In this document: positions 9,098 through 16,451 of the stretch, in pieces | How the letters are laid out: every line of letters starts with the position of its first letter | Numbering within the stretch: position 1 is the stretch's first letter | NCBI RefSeq assembly: GCF_050871315.1 | Contig: NZ_JBJLRE010000017.1 | DNA: 64,000 nt | DNA from: Kineococcus gynurae | Lineage (GTDB): Bacteria > Actinomycetota > Actinomycetes > Actinomycetales > Kineococcaceae | Reading direction: 5' to 3' (one strand) | Program-made: the position numbers and the translations under genes | Notes under the pieces: generated by a model | What the model was told of the DNA's origin: nothing | Seen by the model: only the letters and a program-made list of their open reading frames with translations | Database searches by the model: none

Positions 9098-10318
9098 GTG
9101 CGCGGATACGACGAGGCGTTGACGGTCGGCGAGCGAGTCGCTTGGTACCGACGCCGCCGAGGCTTGTCGCAGGAGGTCTTGGCTGGCCTGGTGGACCGGA
9201 CGGCCGACTGGCTGAGCAAGGTCGAGAACGGGCGCATCCAGCTCGATCGGCTGTCGGTCATCCACCAGCTCGCGCAGACGCTCGATGTATCCCTCGGCGA
9301 CCTGATCGGTGACCCGCAGCTCATGGACTGGTCGGCCGACACCCAGCGCCGCACCATCCCGGCTCTGCGCGAGGTTCTGTTCGACTACTCCCAGCTTCTA
9401 CCGACCCGGGGCTACGACAGCGACGTCGACCCCGATGTGGGGGCTTTGACGTCCCAGGTAGCCGATCTGTGGAGCGCCTACCAGGGGTCTCGGTTCGGCT
9501 ACGTGACGACCCAGTTGCCAGCGGTCTTGAGACAGGGCCAGGTGGCTTCGGACATGTCGCATGGTCGAGACCGCAACACCGTCACGGGGCAGCTGGCTTT
9601 GGCCTACCAGGTCGCCGCGGCAACCCTGACGAAGGTCGGGGAATCCGAGCTGTCCTTCATCTGCGCAGACCGTGGGGTCCGGCTTGCCGAGGAGTCCGAA
9701 GACCTGACGGTAGTCGATTCTCTCTTGCGGTCGGTTGCGCACGCGCTGCTGGCCAACGCCAGGTACGACGAGGCCGTCCGCGTCGTCGACAGCGGGTTGA
9801 TGCGTCTGCAGCCCACCGCGGGCCAGGCAACGCCATCACGCCTGTCCATGCTCGGCAGCCTCCTGCTTGTGGCTGCGATGGCCGCAGCCCGTGCCGATGA
9901 CCCGGCCGAGGCGCGGGGCCGACTGAAGCAGGCCGAGCACCACGCGCGGCGCCTCGGCGCCGATGCGAATCACCTGTGGAGCGCGTTCGGTCCGACCAAC
10001 GTCGCCATCCACCGCGTCTCGATCGCGATGGAGGTCGGGGACGTCCAAGTCGCCGCTGACCTGGGCCCGCGTGTCAACACCGCCGCGATGCCTGTGGAAC
10101 GTCGCGTCCGGCACGCGCTCGAAGTCGCCCGAGCCTTCACCTCGCTGAACCAGGCCGACGAGGGCCTGCGCATGCTGCTGACGGCGGAGCAGGACGCACC
10201 GGAACAGGTGCGGCATCACTTCCTGACACGCCAGCTCGTGACGACGTGGATGCGCACTGGTCGGTCTCAGCCGAGCCCGGAGCTACGCCGCCTGGCCGAG
10301 CGCCTGCACGTCGCCTGA
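9098..10318 (+). CDS. Xre-family regulator with TPR-like C-terminal domain
   Basis: A 406-residue protein. An N-terminal Cro/C1 helix-turn-helix (about residues 10-65: VAWYRRRRGLSQEVLAGLVD, then LSKVENGR) is joined to a long alpha-helical repeat region with Ala-rich helices typical of tetratricopeptide folds. Such proteins occupy the same position in many AICEs, beside pif, and may sense a signal such as a peptide before repressing or activating the divergent pra operon; this is inference. The GTG at 9098 gives the HTH at the usual distance. No clear Shine-Dalgarno is seen. Confidence 0.85.
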   Translation: MRGYDEALTVGERVAWYRRRRGLSQEVLAGLVDRTADWLSKVENGRIQLDRLSVIHQLAQTLDVSLGDLIGDPQLMDWSADTQRRTIPALREVLFDYSQLLPTRGYDSDVDPDVGALTSQVADLWSAYQGSRFGYVTTQLPAVLRQGQVASDMSHGRDRNTVTGQLALAYQVAAATLTKVGESELSFICADRGVRLAEESEDLTVVDSLLRSVAHALLANARYDEAVRVVDSGLMRLQPTAGQATPSRLSMLGSLLLVAAMAAARADDPAEARGRLKQAEHHARRLGADANHLWSAFGPTNVAIHRVSIAMEVGDVQVAADLGPRVNTAAMPVERRVRHALEVARAFTSLNQADEGLRMLLTAEQDAPEQVRHHFLTRQLVTTWMRTGRSQPSPELRRLAERLHVA

Positions 10319-10329
10319 TCGGCAACGCC

Positions 10330-10335
10330 TAGGGT
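10330..10335 (+). promoter_or_regulatory. Likely -10 box for leaderless Nudix transcript
   Basis: TAGGGT ends 8 bases before the GTG start at 10344, with no Shine-Dalgarno between. This matches the actinobacterial TANNNT hexamer placed so that transcription would start at or next to the start codon. Confidence 0.4.
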
Positions 10336-10343
10336 CGGGGTCC

Positions 10344-10817
10344 GTGAGCACCGACACCGCACCGCCCATGGCCACTCCGCGCGTTGCCGCTGGCGTGCTG
10401 TACCGCAACGCGGCGGGCCACGTCCTGTTGGTCAAGCCGACCTACAAGGACGGCTGGGACATCCCTGGCGGCTACGTGGAGCCAGGAGAAAGCCCCCTCG
10501 CCGCTGCGCGCCGTGAGGTCGTCGAAGAGCTGGGGACTGAGCTGCCCATCGCTGGACTGTTGCTTGTCGACTGGGCACCTGCACCCAAAGAGGGTGACAA
10601 GATGCTCTTCGTCTTCGACGGTGGGCAGCTCACAGATGAGCAGTACGCCACCGTCACCCCCGACGGCGACGAGATCGGTACGACCGCGTTCCACGACCCA
10701 GCCGCCATCGATGATCTGATGCCCGACCGTCTCGTCCGTCGCGTCCGGACCGCCCTAGACGCTCCCCCGGGGCGCAGCGAGCACTACGCCGAACACGGCA
10801 CCCGCGCGCTGGCCTGA
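10344..10817 (+). CDS. pif: Nudix hydrolase, Pif-like
   Basis: A 157-residue Nudix protein with an intact box: GGYVEPGESPLAAARREV followed by VEELG, including the catalytic REVVEE glutamates. In pSAM2 the Nudix protein Pif gives transfer immunity, preventing redundant exchange between cells that already carry the element. The position just after the Xre/TPR regulator agrees with that role, but a general housecleaning NTP or NDP-sugar hydrolase cannot be excluded. The GTG start has a -10-like box and no ribosome site, suggesting a leaderless message. Confidence 0.82.
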   Translation: MSTDTAPPMATPRVAAGVLYRNAAGHVLLVKPTYKDGWDIPGGYVEPGESPLAAARREVVEELGTELPIAGLLLVDWAPAPKEGDKMLFVFDGGQLTDEQYATVTPDGDEIGTTAFHDPAAIDDLMPDRLVRRVRTALDAPPGRSEHYAEHGTRALA

Positions 10818-10885
10818 TTCGGGCGCCCGGCGCAAGGCCCACTGGCATCCGCGCCCTGCTGTGAGAACTTTCTTTACTCCGTCAA

Positions 10886-10908
10886 GCCGGTGGGCTCCGC
10901 CCACCGGC
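10886..10908. repeat. Perfect hairpin 1 in non-coding element region
   Basis: GCCGGTGGG (10886-10894) and CCCACCGGC (10900-10908) form a 9-bp stem with loop CTCCG. It lies in a 505-base stretch (10818-11322) with no convincing gene, between pif and the reverse transcriptase. There is no T-run after it, so origin, structured RNA and terminator are all possible. Confidence 0.6.
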
Positions 10909-11038
10909 GGGTGGACCGCGGCGCGTCTCCCCCCCTGCGCGCGGCCTAGCGGCCGTGCTCGTGCAGCTCGCACACCGCGGCCCAGCCGCGGCAATGCGTC
11001 ACCGGCAGCACGGGAGACGTTGGTGCGGTGGAGTGGTA

Positions 11039-11060
11039 CCAGGGGGCTCCCGCCCCCTGG
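11039..11060. repeat. Perfect hairpin 2 in non-coding element region
   Basis: CCAGGGGGC (11039-11047) and GCCCCCTGG (11052-11060) form a 9-bp stem with loop TCCC, immediately followed by ACCCCCAG. It is the second strong hairpin in the non-coding stretch in front of the reverse transcriptase. In this element class the double-strand origin lies in or near rep, so a single-strand origin or a structured RNA is more likely here. Confidence 0.6.
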
Positions 11061-11322
11061 ACCCCCAGTTGCGCTGCACAGATGCGCGGGGGACTGGGCC
11101 CATGGCTAGGTTGGTTACCGCGCATCTCCGCACCGCTCTGTATGCGAACAGCGGCGTGCCACTACGAAGCTGATCAGGGCGCTACTCAAACGTTCGTCCT
11201 AGCAGCCATCGGGTGAGAGGCTGCTCAGTGTTCGACGAGTCAATGACCCCTCCTAGGGAGGACGCGTAACGAGCCGCTGCATAGTCAAGACGTCGGCCGT
11301 CTCTGTGGCCTAGGTTGCAGCT

Positions 11323-12864
11323 GTGAACATCGACAAGGCACTACGATTCGGTTTCTTGCCCAGTGAGATGCCGACTTCATTCTCGTCAGCTCCTCTTGCG
11401 GCGGCCGCTCCAGGGTTGACGCCTCTGACTCTTCCGGCCAAATGGACTGCGCCTGTTCGATTTGGATTAGCTCGCGCGGGTGGATTGCGTAGGCCAATGG
11501 AAATACCGAACCCGTTGGCGCAAATCAGTCTTGTCGAGTTGTGCTCGGCGCACTGGGGAACTCTTCAAAAGGTAACCGCAAGAAGCTCGATCTCTTTAAC
11601 TAGGCCGGTGAAAAAACCCGCCAGGCGTTCGCTTGCACGCATTTGTGAGGTCGAGAACAAGGCACAGGTTGCCGTATCGCGCATGCCAGGCGGTTCCGTG
11701 ACTCTCAGAACGGACATCAGCCAATTCTACGGGTCGATCTACACCCATGCAGTGGACTGGGCGGTTAGGGGGAAGGCTGCCGCAAAGCGAGCGATGCGAG
11801 CCCATACCCTCGGAGTGTTCCTCGACAGTCGGCTTAGGGAATCTCGCGAGGGTCAAACCATTGGTTTATCCATTGGCCCGGACACCTCATGGCTAGTGAG
11901 TGAAGTTCTGCTTGCACGGGTCGACGAGGCATTGTGTCGCGAGCACCCCACCATGGCAGCCCGCGCCTTTCGTTACATTGACGATATGACCTTTTATGCA
12001 AGCTCGGCTGGGGAAGCTTATGACGTTCTTGCCACATATGAACGCCTTTTAGGAGAGTATGAGCTGAGCCTAAACGCGGAGAAGGTATCAGTTACAGACG
12101 GGCTAGAACCGGTCGAATCTCCATGGGTCGGCCCGCTTCGTCAGGCTCGATTTCGTGATGATCGCGACTCAAACCAGAGTCAAGATCTAATAGATTTATC
12201 TTCCTTAGCGCTCGAGTGGGCTAGGCGTCATCCTACTGAGGGTGTTTTGAGCTACGCAGTCAAACGCTGCAACCCCTTTCCTGCAGGGAAGAAGAGTTGG
12301 CCAATTTATCGTGATTTCGTCATTGCAGCCGTTGGTCAGGACGGTAGCGTCTTGAGGAATGCTTATGAAGTACTAACTTTCGCGCGTGCACACGGACTTC
12401 CCGTGGACAATGACAGGCTAGTGGAAGTTCTCAACGCTTTATGCGCCACACATGCACGCCTCAACCACGGCTTTGAAGTATCCTGGATTCTCACGCTTTT
12501 GCGGGACCTGGAACTTCCTGTCGATCTTGATGCTGCTATAGAGGTATCAAAGATGGAGGACAATACATCGTTAGTACTGCTTTATGATGCGATGAAATCA
12601 GATGCTAAGTTATTCAGGTCGGTCAATCTCGATTCGGCGGTACGTCGAGCTGAGCGCAAGGGCGCGCTGTCTACTAGCGATTGGCTGCTCGCCTATGAGT
12701 ACAGGGCATCAAAGGCATGCCGCCCCAATAAGTGGGATGACATCATTCAATGGAAAGACCTGAATGACGCCAAAGTTCGTTTCCTAGTTCCGAAGAGCAA
12801 GAGTAGGGCTGCGTCTAAACTCAAGCGCCGTAGGCCCTTGTTCCTTTCTGCTTGGGGCTACTGA
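11323..12864 (+). CDS. Defence-type reverse transcriptase (element cargo)
   Basis: A 513-residue reverse transcriptase with all core motifs: motif A RTDISQFYGSIYTH (Asp131), motif B QTIGLSIGPDTSWLVSE (residues 178-194), motif C RYIDD (217-221) and a motif D lysine in LNAEKV. The phrases SIYTH..DWA..GK and IGPDTS, and the N-terminal FGFLPSEMP, resemble the Abi/unknown-group RTs used against phage rather than group II intron or retron RTs; no maturase domain is seen. Residues 300-513 form a helical C-terminal domain without a recognised motif. GTG 11323 lies 7 bases after a TAGGTT box, so the message is probably leaderless. GC is lower than the chromosome, indicating recent acquisition. Antiphage function is inferred from family and context. 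Confidence 0.88.
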   Translation: MNIDKALRFGFLPSEMPTSFSSAPLAAAAPGLTPLTLPAKWTAPVRFGLARAGGLRRPMEIPNPLAQISLVELCSAHWGTLQKVTARSSISLTRPVKKPARRSLARICEVENKAQVAVSRMPGGSVTLRTDISQFYGSIYTHAVDWAVRGKAAAKRAMRAHTLGVFLDSRLRESREGQTIGLSIGPDTSWLVSEVLLARVDEALCREHPTMAARAFRYIDDMTFYASSAGEAYDVLATYERLLGEYELSLNAEKVSVTDGLEPVESPWVGPLRQARFRDDRDSNQSQDLIDLSSLALEWARRHPTEGVLSYAVKRCNPFPAGKKSWPIYRDFVIAAVGQDGSVLRNAYEVLTFARAHGLPVDNDRLVEVLNALCATHARLNHGFEVSWILTLLRDLELPVDLDAAIEVSKMEDNTSLVLLYDAMKSDAKLFRSVNLDSAVRRAERKGALSTSDWLLAYEYRASKACRPNKWDDIIQWKDLNDAKVRFLVPKSKSRAASKLKRRRPLFLSAWGY

Positions 12865-12997
12865 TGGGACATTGCATTGGCTTATGGGCTAGTGATACGT
12901 CGCAGCACTTGGTGATCGACCTAGTTAGGCGCTGTCGCATGCTTCTTCTGTGTGAGTGTCTTCATGCGTGAAGAGTGCGACAGCCAGCAGTGCCGTT

Positions 12998-13016
12998 GCG
13001 TGCCTAACTGCGTGAC
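12998..13016 (+). promoter_or_regulatory. Putative integrase arm-type site, right
   Basis: GCGTGCCTAACTGCGTGAC, matching 17 of 19 bases of 1810-1828 in the same orientation, 87 bases before the right att core. Around it, 12865-13102 shows no gene. Confidence 0.45.
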
Positions 13017-13102
13017 AACCGGCCCGAACGTCGTCAGCCCAGGGTGGACTGACCCGGAGCCTGCAAGCACATTGGCGACCAGAGGCTCAACCGCAGCGAA
13101 GC

Positions 13103-13146
13103 TTCGGGACGAAGAGGCCGCAGGTTCAAATCCTGTCACCCCGACC
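13103..13146 (+). repeat. attR core (44-bp direct repeat)
   Basis: Exact copy of 1706-1749. Here it is a tRNA-Pro 3' fragment without a 5' half, so no functional tRNA is made. It is followed by A, giving an encoded CCA, and by the chromosomal tRNA terminator (GGAACC 13171-13176, GGTTCC 13185-13190). Confidence 0.93.
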
Positions 13147-13372
13147 AGCAAGACCGCGCGCCAGAGGCCCGGAACCGCGAAAGTGGTTCCAGCCCTCTCG
13201 CGTCGTATTTGGCGGCGTGGTCTGTAGCTCAGATGGGACCGCGGGCAGTGATGCTGCGAGGCCCACGGTGCGCCTAACTTCCCTCATCTTGACGCAGGTG
13301 GTCACCCGCGGAGTCGGTGGCGAGGCATACACGGATGTTGACGAGAGACTTCCGCCTTGCGATTATTGCGCC

Positions 13373-14149
13373 GTGACCGAGGAGAGCGGCAAGACCTTCA
13401 TCTCACATGCCAGCGAGGATAAGCCCTTCGTCAAAAACCTGGCAGACACGCTGATTCGGTATGGCATTGAGACTTGGTATGACGATTACGAGATCGATCT
13501 AGGGGACAGTATTCGGGGCAGAATCAATGAGGGGCTGTCCGCCAGCAAATATGGGGTGGTAGTTCTGTCGCACAACTTCTTTAACAAAAAGTGGCCTAAA
13601 GCGGAGTTGGCCAGCCTTGCTGGCATATTGGAGGAAGGTCGACTGCTGCCCGTATTCCATGATATTTCTGTGGACGAGGTCGGCCAGTATGACGCCCTTC
13701 TTCGAGACATCAAGGGAGTCAAGGCCGAAGGGAATGCGCGACGTGTCGCGGCGGCTGTGGCAAAAAAAGTGCTGGGGAAGAACGCAGTCAGTAAGGGTGG
13801 CCCGGCCATTTACCGAAATGCGACCATCAGCATCTCACGTTTGCCACTCTCCGAAGATCAATGTCTTCAGGACATGTTGTTCGAAGATTGCGTGCTGCAA
13901 GGGTTGGCGGTCCTGACACTCCACGAAGACTGCAAGTTTGAGCAGGTCACCTTCAATGGCCCAGAAGTTTTCTTGGCTGTTCCTCGTGGGACGGCTCTTG
14001 TTGGGACATACGGCGTTCGGCGAGTCTCCTTTCGTAGGGTGCGTTTCAAGGATATCGGTTTCACCGTCACGCCTGAAGAGTACCAAGCCGCCATGCGCAG
14101 CATGGGGCGTGCCCCCCTAAACTTCCAATTCCCTCCCCACCTTCAGTAG
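13373..14149 (+). CDS. TIR-domain protein
   Basis: A 258-residue protein with an N-terminal TIR domain (about 5-140): FISHASEDK opens it, IETWYDDYEIDLGDSI follows, and FFNKKWPKAEL carries the likely NAD-cleaving glutamate (Glu78). The C-terminal 120 residues alternate hydrophobic and acidic strands (FEDCVLQGLAVLTLHEDCKF, FRRVRFKDIGF), as in a short beta-helix or pentapeptide-like sensor. Bacterial TIR proteins commonly act in antiphage NAD depletion or signalling; here that is inference. The start is uncertain: GTG 13373 fits the TIR border, while earlier GTGs at 13217 and 13298 add a tail without motifs. It lies just outside attR in low-GC DNA. Confidence 0.78.
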   Translation: MTEESGKTFISHASEDKPFVKNLADTLIRYGIETWYDDYEIDLGDSIRGRINEGLSASKYGVVVLSHNFFNKKWPKAELASLAGILEEGRLLPVFHDISVDEVGQYDALLRDIKGVKAEGNARRVAAAVAKKVLGKNAVSKGGPAIYRNATISISRLPLSEDQCLQDMLFEDCVLQGLAVLTLHEDCKFEQVTFNGPEVFLAVPRGTALVGTYGVRRVSFRRVRFKDIGFTVTPEEYQAAMRSMGRAPLNFQFPPHLQ

Positions 14150-14309
14150 ACCCTCGTCAATTGCCTCCGCCATAAGCTGCCCAGGCCCGAGGAACAGCGA
14201 CAGCGTCGCCTCGGTACTAGTTGAGCCCGCTGAGATTCGAACTGCCGGCACGCGTTATATTTGGGCCTCCCGCGACGGTTGATTAATCCTTGTCGGGGAC
14301 CGAGTTGCA

Positions 14310-14690
14310 TGTCGGCCATGAAACAACGCTTACGCCGGTGACCTCGCGCCAGGGTCCGTCATGGCCGGGCAGGTGCGGGTTGCGGATGCACTCAGCCTTG
14401 AACAATGAGTTGGACGCCTCGGCATCGCGTTGTCCTTGGAGTCGCCAGTCGACCCGACCAAGGCCACCGCACTCTCCAAGGCTAGACGTTCGCTGTAGCG
14501 CACCGCGACGTACGGCATGCCTTGTCGGAGTGGTGCATCAACAACTCCGCGCCCTCGCGGAAAGGGATTCAGAACGCCATCTGCAGCGCGTCCAGGGCCA
14601 GTTCCGTGCGTAGGTGGGTCGCGGCGACCTGCCAGCCCACGATCCGGCGGGTGCAGACGTCCTGCACAAACGCGGCGTAGACCCGACCCC
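14310..14690 (-). pseudogene. Decayed IS3-family transposase (OrfB) fragment
   Basis: Reading the minus strand, YAAFVQDVCTRRIVGWQVA and LRTELALDALQMA match the catalytic core of IS3 OrfB; after a frameshift near 14570 the next frame gives MPYVAVRYSERLALESAVA and GSTGDSKDNAM, and after a second shift a third frame resembles the SLFKAECIRNP part. No start, no ends and no terminal inverted repeats are seen. It marks old insertion activity between the TIR gene and the chromosomal terD gene. The rest of 14150-14811 shows no gene. Confidence 0.75.
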
Positions 14691-14811
14691 CTTCGGGCGC
14701 GGCGATCGTGGTGCTCAAGCTGGGGGCGCTCCCCGTACGCCCTGCTCGATCGAGACCGTCCGCGCACCCCGCGGGACGGGTCGGTTCCGGCCCCATGAGG
14801 TACAACGAGGC

Positions 14812-15936
14812 GTGGTCCACCTGAGCGAAGGCAGCAACTCACCCCTCTCCGGTCCCCGCGTCACGGTGACCGTCGGCGGGCCGGCCGACGTGACCGCCCT
14901 CGTCGTGAGCGCGGACGGGAGGGTGGCCTCCGACGCCGACATGGTGTTTTTCAACCAGCCGAGCGCGCCGGGGGTTTCCCTGTCCGGCAGCGCCCTCGCG
15001 CTCGACCTGGACGGGGTGCGGGCCGGTGCGGAGAAGATCGTCGTGGCGGCCAGTCCCGCGACCGAGGGGGTGACGCTGGCCGGTGCCGGTGCCGGCGTCG
15101 ACGTCACCGTCGGGCACGCGGGGGAGGAGGTGCGGTTCTCCCCGAGCCGGCTCAGCAGCCAAACCGTGGCCGTTCTCGTCGAGATCTACCGTCGCGGCAC
15201 GGACTGGAAGGTGCGGGCCGTCGGGCAGGGGTACGACAACGGGCTGGCCGGGCTCGCCACCGACTTCGGGGTGGACGTCGACGATCCTGGACCGGTCGCC
15301 GAGCCGGCGGCCCCGGCACTGGACCTGGCCAAGAAACCGCTCGGCAAGATCGAACTGACCAAGAAGGGGTCCGCGGTCATCCCCCTGGACTTCAGCAAGC
15401 GGGACCAAGCCGTCGCGACCGTCTTCCGGGTGGACCTGGACTGGGACGGCGGTTCGGACAAGCGCCGGGCCCGCGGAGCCGACCTCGACCTCTACGCGTT
15501 GTGGGCCGACCGGTCGGGGCGGACCGGCGCGGTCTACTACCGCGACCTCGGTTCGCTCACCGCCCCGCCCTTCGTGCGGTTGCAGGGGGACTCGACCACG
15601 CCGGGCCGGGAGACCGTCGAGATCACCCGCCCCGACCACCTCGCCCACGTCCTCATCTGCGCCTACTCGGCGGTCGAGAACGGCGCGGGGTCGTTCAAGA
15701 GCTACGGGGCGCGCGCGGTGGTCGATGACGGTTCCGGCTCCCAGGTCACCGTCCCGTTGTTCGACGACTCGGAGAAGTACTGGGTCGCCATCGCCAAACT
15801 GTCGTTCGGCGACGACGGGGTGCGGGTCGAGCAGGTGGAGGACTACGGGAAGCGGACCACCGAGCACCGGCCCGAGCTGCACTCCGACGGGAGTTTCACG
15901 ATGGGGGCCGGGCCGGTGGAGTTCAAGCGCTCCTGA
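14812..15936 (+). CDS. TerD-family protein
   Basis: A 374-residue protein. The N-terminus has LSEGSNSPLSGPRVTVTVGG, typical of actinobacterial TerD-domain proteins, then a TerD fold (about 10-150: VTALVVSADGRVASDADMVF, VLVEIYRRGTDWKVRAVGQG), a linker, and a second, degenerate beta-sandwich (about 175-370) with GADLDLYALWADRSG and SFKSYGARAVVDDG. TerD domains bind calcium and are tied to tellurite and stress resistance, but the physiological role is unclear. GTG 14812 has GAGG only one base upstream; it was chosen from the conserved start of the family. Confidence 0.85.
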   Translation: MVHLSEGSNSPLSGPRVTVTVGGPADVTALVVSADGRVASDADMVFFNQPSAPGVSLSGSALALDLDGVRAGAEKIVVAASPATEGVTLAGAGAGVDVTVGHAGEEVRFSPSRLSSQTVAVLVEIYRRGTDWKVRAVGQGYDNGLAGLATDFGVDVDDPGPVAEPAAPALDLAKKPLGKIELTKKGSAVIPLDFSKRDQAVATVFRVDLDWDGGSDKRRARGADLDLYALWADRSGRTGAVYYRDLGSLTAPPFVRLQGDSTTPGRETVEITRPDHLAHVLICAYSAVENGAGSFKSYGARAVVDDGSGSQVTVPLFDDSEKYWVAIAKLSFGDDGVRVEQVEDYGKRTTEHRPELHSDGSFTMGAGPVEFKRS

Positions 15937-15944
15937 CGGCCCGA

Positions 15945-16409
15945 TCAGGCCGGGCAGGGTGGGCCCGGCTGCCAGTAACGCAACTGCTCGATGACGACCT
16001 GGCCGTCACCGGCCGGTCGGGTCACGATCGCGGCCACGACCTCGCCGCCGTCGTCGCGTACCTCGGTCGAGCCCGGGTGGGCCAGAAGTGCGGCGGCAGC
16101 CTGACGCATTGCCTCGTCTCGGACGAGGACGTCGGCCACCTCCGGGTCGGTGAGGTCCCGCGGCGTCCCGTCGGGGGCGACGGTGTCGGGCGCGGTCGTG
16201 CTGACCTCGCGCAACCAGGACTCGGCATCGGCGCGCGGTCCTCCGTCCAGGACGGCGACCTGGAGGCAGCCAGCCGGACGCGGCGGAGGGTTCCGAACCA
16301 CGGGCGGGAGCGTCGGACCAGCGGTGCAGCCGGGCAGCACGAGAAGGGACAGTGCGATCACCACCCATGGGCCGCCACCGAAGCGACCCGGCCGGAGTTC
16401 TCGTGGCAT
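15945..16409 (-). CDS. Putative lipoprotein, unknown
   Basis: A 154-residue protein with a lipoprotein signal: basic N-terminus (MPRELRPGRFGGG), hydrophobic core WVVIALSLLVL and lipobox LPGC at about residues 25-28. The mature part contains SWLREVSTTAPD, a DPEVADVLVRDEAMRQAAAA helix and ends QLRYWQPGPPCPA. I do not recognise the family. It converges with the terD gene, ending 9 bases after that stop. Confidence 0.7.
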   Translation of the reverse strand: MPRELRPGRFGGGPWVVIALSLLVLPGCTAGPTLPPVVRNPPPRPAGCLQVAVLDGGPRADAESWLREVSTTAPDTVAPDGTPRDLTDPEVADVLVRDEAMRQAAAALLAHPGSTEVRDDGGEVVAAIVTRPAGDGQVVIEQLRYWQPGPPCPA

Positions 16410-16421
16410 GGGTCTCGGACG

Positions 16422-16446
16422 CGCGGAACCGCTCGCCGGTTCCGCG
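16422..16446 (-). terminator. Hairpin after DUF2254 gene
   Basis: CGCGGAACCG (16422-16431) and CGGTTCCGCG (16437-16446) form a perfect 10-bp stem with loop CTCGC, 6 bases beyond the stop of the minus-strand DUF2254 gene. It probably ends that transcript before the lipoprotein gene. Confidence 0.6.
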
Positions 16447-16451
16447 GCTCC

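Noticed and set aside
8237..9265. Longer reading of the 99-residue element protein from 9265
   Set aside because: The extension runs through the pra-like gene in another frame and lacks coding character; the ATG at 8536 is coupled to the pra stop.
13217..13240. TAGCTCAGATGG, a tRNA D-arm-like piece before the TIR gene
   Set aside because: No acceptor, anticodon or T arm follows in the right spacing, so it is only a chance or degenerate match.
14221..14250. GATTCGAACT near 14233, a T-arm-like sequence
   Set aside because: The stem on either side of the loop does not pair and there is no other tRNA part.
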